Positions 8,970 to 17,823 of a DNA stretch of 64,000 bases are shown piece by piece. The translations under genes and the position numbers were made by a program. The stretch comes from Rhizobiales bacterium 62-47 (GTDB taxonomy: Bacteria; Pseudomonadota; Alphaproteobacteria; Rhizobiales; Xanthobacteraceae). Position 1 is the first letter of the stretch, and the number at the start of each line of letters is the position of its first letter. The DNA is taken from NCBI GenBank assembly GCA_001899255.1, contig MKVX01000011.1:124001-188000 (forward strand). Direction: 5' to 3'. Below the pieces are notes generated by a model, which saw only the letters and a program-made list of their open reading frames with translations, was not told where the DNA came from and made no database searches.

Positions 8970-10754
8970 TCATTTTTCCGACGGCAGTACGGATGCCAAT
9001 GCCTGCCGCACCGCGCCGGAGAACGTCCTGCGCTCGTTCGGATCGCCCTTCAGCAAGGCGAGACTGAAGTTGCGCGCCTGCTGCATCGTGATGTGCGGCG
9101 GTAACGGCGGGACTTCCGGATCGGTCTTCACCTCGAGCACGACCGGAACGTTGCTCGCCAACGCCTCGTCCCAAGCCGGACCCATCCGTTCCGGATCGTC
9201 CACGAAAATGCCGCGCAAGCCAATCAGTTCGGCGAAGCGATGGTACGACACGTCGGGAATCTTTTGCGAGGATTCGAACTTCGGATCGCCTTCCAGCACC
9301 CGCTGCTCCCAAGTGACCTGATTGAGGTCCTCGTTGTTGAAAACGCAGACGATCCAGCGCGGATCCTGCCAGGAGCGCCAGTACTTCGCGACCGTGATCA
9401 GTTCCGCCATGTTGTTCATCTGCATCGCACCGTCTCCGACGAGCGCAATCACCGGTCGCGCCGAATGCACGAACTTCGCGGCGATCGCGTAGGGCACGGC
9501 GGCGCCCATCGAGGCAAGGCCGCCGGAGAGCGACGCCATCATGCCCGCGCGCATCTTCAGGTCGCGCGCATACCAGTTGGCGCACGAACCGGAGTCGCTG
9601 GTCACGATCGCATCATCCGGCAGGCGGGGCGACAACTCCCAAGTGACGCGCTGGGGGTTGACCGGAGCGGCCGGTTGATGGGCGCGATCCGCAAGGACAT
9701 CCCACCATTCCCGCATATTGTTCTCGATCGTCTTGCGCCAGTCGCCATGCGGCTTCTGCTCCAGTTTCGGCAGCAACAATCGGAGGGTTTCTGCGGCATC
9801 GCCGCACAGGTTCACGTCCATGGGATAGCGCAGCGACAGCATGGCCGGATCGACATCGATCTGGACGCCGCGCACCTGCCCTTCCGCCGGCAGAAACTCC
9901 GAATAGGGAAAGCCGGATCCGATCATCAGCAACGTATCGCAGCCCATCATCATGTCGTAGCTCGGTCGCGTGCCGAGAAGGCCGATCGATCCGGTCACCC
10001 AGGGCAGATCGTCGGGCAGCACCGCCTTGCCGAGCAGCGCCTTGGCGCAACCCGCGGACAGCCGGTCGGCGGCCGCAACCACTTCCTCCGCGGCCCCCAA
10101 CGCGCCGGCGCCGACGAGGATCGCGATCTTTTTCCCTGCATTGAGGACATCGGCGGCGCGCGCGAGATCGTCGTCGTGCGGCACCATGCGCGGCGCCGCG
10201 AACCCGACGCCCGAATGCAGCGTTCCGTGTAGGCGCGGCGGGTCCTCGTAGCTCTCCTCCTGCAAATCGTTCGGCAAGATGACGGCGGTGACGGTACGCC
10301 GCGCCAGCGCGATCCGGATCGCCCGATCGATGAGATGCCGAACCTGGGCCGGTGACGACGCCTGTTGGACATAAGCGCCCGCGACATCCTTCAACATCGA
10401 GACCAGATCCAGCTCCTGCTGATAGTGTCCGCCAAGGGCGTTGCGCGCCTGCTGACCGACGATGGCCAACACCGGCTGATGATCGAGCAGCGCGTCGTAC
10501 AGTCCGGTCACCAGATGCGAGGCGCCCGGCCCCGACGTCGCGATGCACACGCCGAGCCGTCCGCTGAACTTGGCGTAAGCGGAGGCCATGAACGCCGCCA
10601 TCTCCTCGTGGCGCGCCTGAATGAACTCGATGAGTCCGGCCGAGCGGTTCAGCGCGCCGAACACGCCGTTGATACCATCTCCCGGATAGCCGAAAACCGT
10701 GTCGACTTTCCACGATGAAAGCCTCTCAACGACAAAATCACCTACGCTACGCAT
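8970..10754 (-). CDS. Thiamine-diphosphate-dependent enzyme (acetolactate synthase / pyruvate oxidase family)
   Basis: A 594-residue thiamine-diphosphate enzyme of the acetolactate synthase/pyruvate oxidase superfamily, acting on a 2-oxo acid. The N-terminal pyrimidine-binding domain has the catalytic Glu in QARHEEMAAFMASAYAKFSG (about residue 50). The middle domain is FAD/nucleotide-type. The C-terminal domain has the ThDP/metal motif, starting GDGAMQMNN and closed by VFNNEDLNQVTWEQR. Family members annotated simply as thiamine-pyrophosphate-requiring protein are common in this bacterial group, and the substrate cannot be told from sequence. The ATG at 10754 is chosen over one 24 bp upstream because GGGAGGG lies 6 nt before it. 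It lies 20 bp from the SCO gene and may be co-transcribed. Confidence 0.88.
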   Translation of the reverse strand: MRSVGDFVVERLSSWKVDTVFGYPGDGINGVFGALNRSAGLIEFIQARHEEMAAFMASAYAKFSGRLGVCIATSGPGASHLVTGLYDALLDHQPVLAIVGQQARNALGGHYQQELDLVSMLKDVAGAYVQQASSPAQVRHLIDRAIRIALARRTVTAVILPNDLQEESYEDPPRLHGTLHSGVGFAAPRMVPHDDDLARAADVLNAGKKIAILVGAGALGAAEEVVAAADRLSAGCAKALLGKAVLPDDLPWVTGSIGLLGTRPSYDMMMGCDTLLMIGSGFPYSEFLPAEGQVRGVQIDVDPAMLSLRYPMDVNLCGDAAETLRLLLPKLEQKPHGDWRKTIENNMREWWDVLADRAHQPAAPVNPQRVTWELSPRLPDDAIVTSDSGSCANWYARDLKMRAGMMASLSGGLASMGAAVPYAIAAKFVHSARPVIALVGDGAMQMNNMAELITVAKYWRSWQDPRWIVCVFNNEDLNQVTWEQRVLEGDPKFESSQKIPDVSYHRFAELIGLRGIFVDDPERMGPAWDEALASNVPVVLEVKTDPEVPPLPPHITMQQARNFSLALLKGDPNERRTFSGAVRQALASVLPSEK

Positions 10755-10941
10755 TGCGTCCCTCCCTTGGACTGACACGGGCGGCTCCGGTACACCTGTT
10801 TCGAACGTTTCTGGAAAGCGAGCGTTCCGAAACGGTCCATGGGCTGCGATCCATGCACGGGAACCATCGGCCGATCAGAGCATTGGTCCTCATTCAGGGA
10901 TCTGTAACGACAGAGCCCGCACCCCACTCGCCGAGAGCTTC

Positions 10942-11361
10942 ATGATCCCCGCGAAATTCGGTGCCGCGCTCGTATGCGACGGCGTAACCTTTCGGTTGTG
11001 GGCACCAGCCGCGAAGCGCGTCGATGTGATTCTGGACGCGCCTCACGAGATGCGGCGATTGGACGATGGATGGTTTACCGCGACGGTGACCGCGGCAACG
11101 GCGGGCTCGCGTTACGGATTTCGGATCCATGGTGAAACGCAGGTTTCCGATCCCGCGTCTTGCTATCAACCCGACGGCGTTCTCGGTCCCAGCGAGGTGA
11201 TCGACCACGGCAGCTATCGTTGGCGCGCGACCGAATGGCGCGGACGGCCGTGCAACGAAACGGTCGTTCTTGAGGCAAATGTCGGCACGTTCACGCGCGA
11301 GGGCACCTATCGCGGGAATACCGTCAAACAACTCGAAGCGCGATCGTCAACGATCTGTTAG
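10942..11361 (+). pseudogene. treZ: Truncated malto-oligosyltrehalose trehalohydrolase
   Basis: The 139-residue product matches only the start of a trehalohydrolase, a normally about 580-residue enzyme that releases trehalose from maltooligosyl-trehalose. The beta-sandwich domain (VTFRLWAPAAKRVDVIL) is present. The sequence reaches the first strand of the catalytic barrel (ETVVLEANVGTFTREGTYRG), then runs into unrelated residues and a stop. The catalytic Asp/Glu region is absent. No treX or treY follows. The remnant marks the end of the intact 5' region of the window and the start of accessory DNA. Confidence 0.85.
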
Positions 11362-11501
11362 GGCACCCGACTCATTCGCGCTTAAGAGCTTTCGGGCATA
11401 GGGGCCTGGAAGCTTTCAGCACCGATGCTGCGATTCACGACAGAGAGGAGACGTAAGAGCCTGTTAAATTTGCTTCCCACCAGTGGCAAGAGCTTGGGAA
11501 A

Positions 11502-11770
11502 TTAAGCTTGCCTCGTCGTCATCGTGAAGAAGAACACGACGCACGGATCGAAATCTGCGTAATTGCATCCTGCCAGTTCGCGATCGAAAAATTTCTCGAC
11601 GGCTTTCACTAGATCTTCGTCTTCCGGAACGGCGATCGGGAACTTTCCGCGTTCCGGATATGCCAAGCCCTTCCAGTTGCCCTCGTTTCCGAGAAAGCAG
11701 GAGTTCGACCGCAGCGGTGTCGAGATCGTGCTTGCGAAGATGAGCGAGCGCTGATCCGAGTTCGGAGGAG
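11502..11770 (-). pseudogene. Remnant of an unrecognised small gene, two frames
   Basis: A protein-like stretch ends at the TAA complementary to 11502-11504. It reads GNEGNWKGLAYPERGKFPIA, then acidic and aromatic residues, closing DFDPCVVFFFTMTTRQA. Upstream the best-looking sequence continues in a neighbouring frame (LGSALAHLRKHDLDTAAVEL), so a frameshift near 11700 is likely. No start codon with a ribosome site joins the parts. I do not recognise the family. Confidence 0.4.
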
Positions 11771-11787
11771 GGTCGTAATCGCCATTG

Positions 11788-11982
11788 CTTTGACCTAGTG
11801 TGCCAATGCGGCTCGATATTGACCGATCCGACCGCTCCGCATGCCTCGCAAGTCAGGCGCGGACCAATTTCGGACCACGTTCGATCCTGCGGAAAATCGA
11901 CAAGCCGAACTTGCGCATAGTGTCCGCAGCCGCCCGCGATGCAGTGAAGGCCGACCGACACGAGGCCCCAGTCAATCCACAA
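11788..11982 (-). pseudogene. Read-through copy of a small Cys-rich protein gene
   Basis: Starting at a TTG (11982), the frame matches, almost residue for residue, the 68-residue product encoded at 48632-48838: GLHCIAGGCGHYA, then TCEACGAVGSVNIEPHWH. The four Cys and nearby His suggest a zinc-ribbon-like fold (inference). The intact copy stops after TRSKRWR. Here the stop is lost (TGA to TTA) and the frame runs into the unrelated remnant downstream. It is part of a longer decayed duplicate (see the repeat at 11800-12680). Confidence 0.6.
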
Positions 11983-12680
11983 AGCAGGCCCGCCGGGTTG
12001 ATACCGTTGACCCCAATTCCCCGGCCGCTTGCGCGTTCGTATCTTACCGCGCGAAGTCAGGATCGCAGCCGGAATGGCCCGAAACGGATGCAATCCAAGA
12101 AAGCGGACCGGAGCAGGATCGGGTCTCATCTGTCCATCAAAGCGCGAGTCGTCCTAAACGGCAATCGCAACCCCGAGAAACCCGACTTTCGGCGGGCGAT
12201 AGGCAAGTGTCACGATGGAGCACTTTGTAGCTGAAAGATTCCCTTTCCGGTTGACCTGTATCAACGCCGCCGCCGATCGATGATCCATCAAGCTGCATGT
12301 CCAAGTGCTCACCGAGTGCCCTTATACGCACATGCAATTTCCCTACCTGCTGGACGATGCGTGTTGCGATCCGTACGCCTATGATCCGGTGCAATGTCCG
12401 GAGACGACTGGGCCAAAAAGATGTGAACATTTTCCAGCGACGAAGGATTTTGCGCACTCCCAATTAAACACAGTGTGCTTTGTCGCGGCCAAGAAAAAGG
12501 CCTCAGCGCATCAGGCTGAGGCCCGCTGCGGCGCTAAAACTCTTATCGCGACTTCGTCCCGGATTTCGTGTCATCGGCGTGACCGGGCGCATAGCCTGAT
12601 GCACCGGTTGTCCCTTTCACGGAACCCTTCTTCTGCATTTTTTGTCCGGGCGCGTACCCCGACGTGCCGGTAGTCCCCGT
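11800..12680. repeat. Decayed collinear duplicate of 48.65-50.87 kb
   Basis: Three blocks here recur in the same order and relative orientation at 48.65-50.87 kb: the Cys-rich gene (11800-12125 against 48655-48975), a short CCDPxAYDP block (about 12345-12455 against 50060-50200) and the hairpin plus repeat-protein end (12484-12680 against 50675-50870). By eye the blocks are about 80-90 percent identical. The helix-turn-helix, 49-residue membrane-protein and PilZ genes between them in the other copy are missing here. Confidence 0.7.
12499..12523 (-). terminator. Hairpin terminator, GGCCTCAGC/GCTGAGGCC
   Basis: Nine-base perfect arms GGCCTCAGC and GCTGAGGCC with a 7-base loop, followed on the minus strand by CCTTTTTCTTGG. 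It ends the minus-strand fused frame at 12543-12985. A close copy lies at 50689-50714. Confidence 0.75.
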
Positions 12681-12985
12681 GTAGTCCGTCAGGTCCGCGA
12701 CCTCTGCTCGGTTCAGCGACAGGTTCGGCATATTTGGACGAGGAAGCAGCAGCAGAAACGCAAGCTTGTTCTGGTCGAAGTCCGGCATCCTTGCAAGATA
12801 GGTGAAAATGGCGGCGCTTGATCGGTGCCGCTGGTCTGCCCGTTCTCCACCAGATGGCAACTCGCGCACCAGCGCTTTGCGATGTCCTTGCCGTTCATGG
12901 CATCGGCCGCGACCGACGGTCGGATCATAGTGATCGCGCAACAAGCGATGAGCGTGTGAATGCCTTCGCCATACCTGGACTCCAA
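12543..12985 (-). pseudogene. Frameshifted class I cytochrome c joined to a repeat-protein tail
   Basis: The 5' part encodes a small exported cytochrome c, with the haem site CASCH in GKDIAKRWCASCHLVENGQ. The frame then shifts near 12830. The cytochrome continues as PDFDQNKLAFLLLLPRPNMP, then NLSLNRAEVADLTDY, which carries the expected distal Met. Instead of stopping, the frame passes straight into GTTGTSGYAPGQKMQKKGSV, then KGTTGASGYAPGHADD, the tail of the secreted repeat protein encoded at 50733-50984. A further shift in the signal sequence is likely (MAKAFTRSSLVARSL is in a third frame). The gene is a chimaera and not functional as read. Confidence 0.75.
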
Positions 12986-13047
12986 ATTCACCCACCTTGG
13001 AAACAGCCTCGGACGGCGCACGTTCCTGTAGCTTTCGCCAAGCGGGA

Positions 13048-13258
13048 TTACGATGGGAAATCGGCCGGATCGACGTTCAGGCGATCCGCATGGAGAGACC
13101 AGTCATGCGTGGCGTGGATCTCGCAAAACCGCCTTGGCCTTCTGATCGGCCTCGCGAGCGTTCCTAGCTTCCAACTCGACCATGGTTTGGCAGACCTCGG
13201 ACGTCTGTCCATTCTCCCCGAGAACATTCTCGACGATGCGGGCGATGAAGGGGAGCAT
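13048..13258 (-). pseudogene. Frameshifted small hypothetical gene
   Basis: Reading from ATG 13258 gives MLPFIARIVENVLGENGQ, then LEARNAREADQKAKAVL. A one-base shift near 13130 is needed to reach the plausible end CEIHATHDWSLHADRL, then NVDPADFPS. The family is not recognised. The shift could be real decay or a base-call error. Confidence 0.45.
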
Positions 13259-14368
13259 GAGAATCTCCTGTTTATGGACAGGTCTGGTCGTCCTCCAAGT
13301 CGCAGTCGCCACCTGTCCCCATAAGAGCAACGGAGCGCGACCAAAGTTTACGGGCGTTTCGACCGTAGCCTCGGTGTCTACCTTACCATGGATCTCGCTG
13401 GTCGCATCAACCGCCGTCAAATGGCCCGCTATTGGCCCGACGTGAGAGATGCTGTTTCCCGACTATGCGGGCATCCTCCCAAAGCTGACCAGTCCAATCC
13501 AGCCAGCGGCGGACTTCCAGATCAAGGGGCCGACGTCCACCGTCTCCCTAAACCTCGTTAGCCTGTGCGGCATCGAGCAAAGCCTGTCGACTGCCGAGGA
13601 GTTTGTTCGAATTTGGATCTGTGATGCAATCGCGACCTCAATGGGACGTCGCAGCCTCAAGCCGTGCAACCTTGATTCCGCGATCGCCGATCGATGGGTC
13701 GCCGCCCGACGTAGCAGTAACGCTGCCTTATAAAGTTTGGCGGGGCCGTAGCCTCAGCTTGAATTGGCTGTCGGACGCCCTCCCGTGATCGACATGCTTC
13801 TTACCGTATTAAGAGGGGTTTGGTGTTTCCGACAGCGGCAAGCGCCTCGCGGGGACAGTGTAGGAGGTTGCCCGGAACACAATAGCAGTTGCGCATTTTC
13901 GATTCAGGTTTCGAGAATGACGTTGCAGAATTTCATGCAGGCGATTCAAAGTTTGGTAGTGCCGTTGCAGAGTTCGATATTTCCGATTCAGTGGATCCCG
14001 CCGTTACGGCAGCGACGATGTTGTGATCGCAAGGCCTTGTCGGCAGATCTGATGGACGTGCGCAGCGACACGGGCCGCGACGCGCGATGACGTCACGTTC
14101 CTCCCGGTCGACGGTCTCCGCTGCAGGCGTTGCAACATGCAACGCCGTTGCCGTGATAACGGCGTTGCCGATTGAATCGCATTTCCGGACGCAGGAGGTC
14201 GCGAGACGACCCGGGAGCATTTCCGCCTTCCGGTGTCGTTGCCACGCCGCAGATAAAATCGATGTCGCCGGATGGCATCATCAGCGGCGCTTTGTTCCTT
14301 GCAGGCGGGCGCCGCATGCTCGAAGCGCGCGATGATGACGGCATCATCGGCACATCAGAGAGGGCATT
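13259..14368. other. No supported gene
   Basis: Open frames of up to about 190 codons exist on both strands, but none has a ribosome site, family similarity or protein-like composition. Nothing else was recognised. Confidence 0.5.
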
Positions 14369-14689
14369 ATGAGCAGACCAACAAGTCCGCGACGACGCAC
14401 CCATGCGGCCGCACAGCAGCGTCGCTATCGTCAGCAGCAAAAGAAGCTGCGCAAACCGAGCCGGGACGACGTCGCGCGGGTGGCGTTGTATTGGATCATT
14501 AACAAGCTGCTGAGGGTTGGTCGCGACGGCGATCTCGGCAAGTGGGCCGAGACCGTCGTGAAGCGGTTGGTCCAGCAAGGTTTCGAGCGGGATGCCGCCC
14601 GCCGCCGCATCGATCAGTTGATCGCCCGTTACGAGGACGGCTGGCACTTCCAGCGCAAACCACATCTGCATCAGGGCAACGACGATTGA
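14369..14689 (+). CDS. Basic hypothetical protein
   Basis: A 106-residue protein with a strongly basic N-terminus (about 30 residues of Arg, Gln, Lys and Ala) followed by an amphipathic helical part: ALYWIINKLLRVGRDG, then KWAETVVKRLVQQGFERDAA. GAGAGGG lies five bases before the ATG. The basic helical design would suit nucleic-acid binding, but that is inference and no known family is recognised. It comes before the sigma factor gene by about 310 bp in which nothing else was seen. Confidence 0.55.
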   Translation: MSRPTSPRRRTHAAAQQRRYRQQQKKLRKPSRDDVARVALYWIINKLLRVGRDGDLGKWAETVVKRLVQQGFERDAARRRIDQLIARYEDGWHFQRKPHLHQGNDD

Positions 14690-15002
14690 TCCGAAGGCCG
14701 TGGAACTTGTTCGCCCCCGTTACTCCGTCAAACGGCGTTAGCGACTGAATCGCCTCCGCAGGTTCGGATTTCGCTTTCCGAAAGCCGGATTTCGACCGAT
14801 CGAAGACATCCATCAGGCGATCCGGAATAATCGCTGAGGGTCTGCCTCGTGTCCGGATCAATGCAGCCTGCCCCGCCGACTTTCGACCGAATGTTGACCG
14901 GCCCTGACGCGTGAGGGGGCGGTTCACAATTTTAGGAATTAGATCCTAGACAAGCCGTCTGGATCCTGCCAGGTTGCCATCGCCGCCGGTAAGGAGTTTG
15001 TG

Positions 15003-15635
15003 ATGGTTGCCAAGACTGCTCGTGTTTCCACTGCCCGCGTTTCGACCTGCCTCGATCCGAGTGGCCCCGCTCAGGCTGCCCCCGATTTCATCAACCGTAT
15101 TGTCGCGCTGCGCCCTGCCTTACGCCGCCAGGCCGCGTTCCTGATCGGCCGCCGCACCGAGATCGGAACGCCCGAGGATTTTGTACAGGATACGTTCGTG
15201 ACGGCAATGCAGATTGGACACCGTTTTGAAGACGACAACCTTGCTGGTTGGCTGCTCGCTATTCTCGACGGTCACATCCGTAATGCGCGTCGCCGCGCCC
15301 ATGTCCGCACCTCCGTTCCGCTGTCCGGGCTGGATGATACCGCGGAAGGCGATACGGAATTCATGGAGTTTCCGGTGGCGGCCACCCAGGAGCAGCCGCT
15401 TCACCTCGACGACGTGATCACCGCGCTGCGCAAGCTGCCCGCCGTCGATCAGCGGATCATCTGGCTGGCCCGCGTCGATGGTCTGCCGCAAGACGCGATC
15501 GCCGCGCAGCTGGATCTGCCGCTTGGTACCGTCTACTCACGCCTGTCCCGCGCCACCGCGCGGCTGCGCGCCGCCTGCGAGGCGGAGCCTGAGCCGGCAA
15601 ACGCCCCTCGGCCCTCCTATGGCCGTGCGGCGTAA
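15003..15635 (+). CDS. Sigma-70 family (ECF-like) RNA polymerase sigma factor
   Basis: A 210-residue protein with sigma region 2 (DFVQDTFVTAMQIGHRFED, near residue 58, then LAGWLLAILDGHIRNARRRA) and region 4 (QRIIWLARVDGLPQDAIAAQ, then LDLPLGTVYSRLSRATARLR), as in extracytoplasmic-function sigma factors. The N-terminus has a repeated TARVST stretch. AAGGAG at 14991-14996 fits the ATG at 15003 (6-nt spacing) rather than the GTG one codon upstream. No anti-sigma factor is visible nearby. The next gene starts 15 bp downstream, so the sigma factor is probably co-transcribed with the ParA-like protein, an uncommon pairing. Confidence 0.85.
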   Translation: MVAKTARVSTARVSTCLDPSGPAQAAPDFINRIVALRPALRRQAAFLIGRRTEIGTPEDFVQDTFVTAMQIGHRFEDDNLAGWLLAILDGHIRNARRRAHVRTSVPLSGLDDTAEGDTEFMEFPVAATQEQPLHLDDVITALRKLPAVDQRIIWLARVDGLPQDAIAAQLDLPLGTVYSRLSRATARLRAACEAEPEPANAPRPSYGRAA

Positions 15636-15650
15636 CGGACGGCGACTGCA

Positions 15651-16433
15651 ATGACCGTCCAGATGCATCTCATCGGCGGATTGAATGGCGGCGGCGGCCG
15701 CAGCCTGACCGCCGCCCTGCTGGCCGCCGGCCTGCATCTGCACGGCCGCAAGGTTTTGCTGATTCGACAGACTTATGACGGCGCCGTTGCGATGCTCGAT
15801 CCGATCGAGAGCACGCTGCCGCTGCCGTGTTGCACGCTCATGCTGCCGATGCCCTACGTTCTGCCGGCCGAGCTCAATGCCGGGACGACGGCGATGATCC
15901 ACCAAAACGACGATCGCTTCATAATCGCGGTGCATCGTCTCGCCGAGGCGGAGGTGGGTGACGACGACGCCGACGTCGTTATCGATCTCTGCTGCCATGA
16001 GCGGGCGCTCAATGCCGCCACGGTGCACGAGGCCGCCTTGATCCTGTTGCCGGTGCGGGCTTCCGCGCTCGAGATCGACGCGGCCGTGCGTGGGTTCACT
16101 CACGTCCAGCACGTGCAGCGCTATCGTAGTTTCTCAGCGCCGGTGCTGCTGGCGACGATTGCCCCGGACGACCAGCGCGTCGGCCAGCGGACTCTGCTGG
16201 GCAGTCTGCTGCGCGATTGCGATCCGGAACGCGATTTGCTGCCAGGCGAACCATCCAAACTCATGATCGATGTTCCCTTCCTTGACAATGCCAGCTTGCT
16301 GAACCTGATCGACGAGCGGCCGATTTGGCGCGACCCGGACTTGATGGCGCACTGCCGTGCTTTCGCCACGGCCACGATGGCCGGTGCCGAGGCGTATGTG
16401 GGGATGATGGCGGAGCATGCCGATGACTTTTGA
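15651..16433 (+). CDS. ParA/MinD-like protein with a degenerate P-loop
   Basis: A 260-residue protein with the layout of ParA-type partition ATPases: an N-terminal glycine-rich loop, a GRKVLLIRQ strand, a Walker-B-like DADVVIDLCC (about residue 105), then ALILLPVRASALEIDAAVRG, as in the ParA core, and an RTLLGSLLRD helix. The expected KGGxGKT loop reads GGLNGGGGRSLTAALLAAG, so both the deviant and the catalytic Lys are missing (Arg replaces the second). Known ParA proteins need this Lys for ATP hydrolysis, so this one may bind but not hydrolyse nucleotide, or may have a scaffold role (inference). It sits 15 bp downstream of the sigma factor gene. No ParB partner is seen. Confidence 0.65.
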   Translation: MTVQMHLIGGLNGGGGRSLTAALLAAGLHLHGRKVLLIRQTYDGAVAMLDPIESTLPLPCCTLMLPMPYVLPAELNAGTTAMIHQNDDRFIIAVHRLAEAEVGDDDADVVIDLCCHERALNAATVHEAALILLPVRASALEIDAAVRGFTHVQHVQRYRSFSAPVLLATIAPDDQRVGQRTLLGSLLRDCDPERDLLPGEPSKLMIDVPFLDNASLLNLIDERPIWRDPDLMAHCRAFATATMAGAEAYVGMMAEHADDF

Positions 16434-16498
16434 TCCGCACCGCGATGACGCCCGCCGCGGCGTGAGACGATCACTGTTCCTGTGCGGCAACGCCACCC

Positions 16499-16975
16499 TC
16501 GATCACGACGCTCATGATCCGAGAGGACAATCTTGTGGCGAGGCGACACTGCAGCGGGGCGTGACGACGCCGGAGCGCTGGAACATGGGACCTACGGTCC
16601 GCGACGCCGGCGCCGCCATGGACCAGCGGGCGAGGATTCCATCGGCGCGCTGCTCACCCGTGATTTCCTGGAGGTCCGTCGTCCACGTCGGCGCGACCGA
16701 TGATCCTTCCAATCGTGCATTCCACAGCAGGTTGGCGGGGCACGGCATGAGCCTTGATCTACAGCGAGATAACGCCTCTCACAACGCGATACGATTGTGG
16801 ATCCACGTGCGGCGACGCTCAGGGTCACGACGGCCATGGTCCGAGAGGACCGTGTTGTGGCGCGGCGACACTGCGGCGGGGCGTGACGGCGCAAGAACGT
16901 TGAAACATGGGACCAACGCTCCGCGACGTCCGCGTCGCCATGGACCAACGGTCGAGGACTTCATGGCTGCACAGT
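16499..16975 (+). repeat. Two diverged tandem copies of a ~155-bp segment, 324 bp apart
   Basis: Copy one starts at about 16499 and copy two at about 16823. Shared tracts include TCCGAGAGGAC, TGTGGCGAGGCGACACTGC against TGTGGCGCGGCGACACTGC, and CCATGGACCA. Frames through both copies lack coding character. The stretch 16434-17418 otherwise shows no gene; its function is unknown. Confidence 0.6.
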
Positions 16976-17418
16976 TCACTCATGATCTTCACACAGACGC
17001 TGTTCTGCGCGGAAATTCCTTTCAGCAAGATCCGAGCGGACAGGATCCGTCGTCCACGCCGACAGGATGGGTCATCGTTTTTTCACCTGGTCTTCCGTCT
17101 TCGCCCTGCATTGGCAGGGATCGGTCAGGAGCCGACCAAGCATCGGCGGAAGATCAGGCAGGACTGGATCCCTGCGCGATCCCGCGCGGACGCAGATGGA
17201 TATCGGCAAGTCCAGAAACCGCGACGGCATAACGATCATTGGTGCGGCCATCGCGCATCGCGGATCAAATAGCGCTCTGACGTTTGGCGCTGAGGTCGAT
17301 CGCTTCTCGGAATTGTCAGAGCTGCGCAGTCGCACGCATTTCGTCCCCATCTGGACTCGGCCGCGCAGTTCGCCTTCCCGTTCTTCTCCATTTCCCCCGC
17401 TATCGCTTCGGAGCGAGC

Positions 17419-17823
17419 ATGCTGACCAAAACCTTTCCGTTTCTCGACGCGCGCAACATCACCCCGGATTTCGCCGCGCGGCTGCAGATGCTCGCCGACG
17501 ATTGCGCAAAGCTTGCCCACGACGACGCCTTCGTCACCGACCGCCTGACCACCGCGCCGGTGCTCGATCTCTACGTTCCCCTGGTCACGCCGATTGGTCT
17601 CCACCTGGTCGGCCAGGTGACCGGTCATCCCCGGCTGGGCTCGCGCACGATCGTCACTTCGCAATTGTGGTTCGCCGATCCCGGCGGCATGTGGGTGAGG
17701 ACCTTGTCCCGATTCTACGCTCTCGGCCGGCCCGGCGACGACCACGACCGGATCCTGACTTCCGCAATGATGACCTTCGACGAACGCGACGATGATGACG
17801 GCTGGCCGGAGAACGGCGATTGA
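17419..17823 (+). CDS. DUF6634-like protein
   Basis: A 134-residue soluble protein. The central TGHPRLGSRTIVTSQLW, followed by MWVRTLSRFYALG, matches the pattern I know from DUF6634 proteins, which are common on alphaproteobacterial plasmids and islands and have no assigned function. The C-terminus is acidic (DERDDDDGWPENGD). ATG 17419 follows GGAGCG by two bases. The family link is from memory of its motif and moderately sure. Confidence 0.65.
   Translation: MLTKTFPFLDARNITPDFAARLQMLADDCAKLAHDDAFVTDRLTTAPVLDLYVPLVTPIGLHLVGQVTGHPRLGSRTIVTSQLWFADPGGMWVRTLSRFYALGRPGDDHDRILTSAMMTFDERDDDDGWPENGD

Noticed and set aside
16499-16975. CRISPR-like array
   Set aside because: Only two copies, long and diverged, no short spacers and no cas genes.
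16417-17232. 271-codon open frame after the ParA-like gene
   Set aside because: It runs through the two DNA repeats, has no conserved character, and equal-length frames exist on the other strand.
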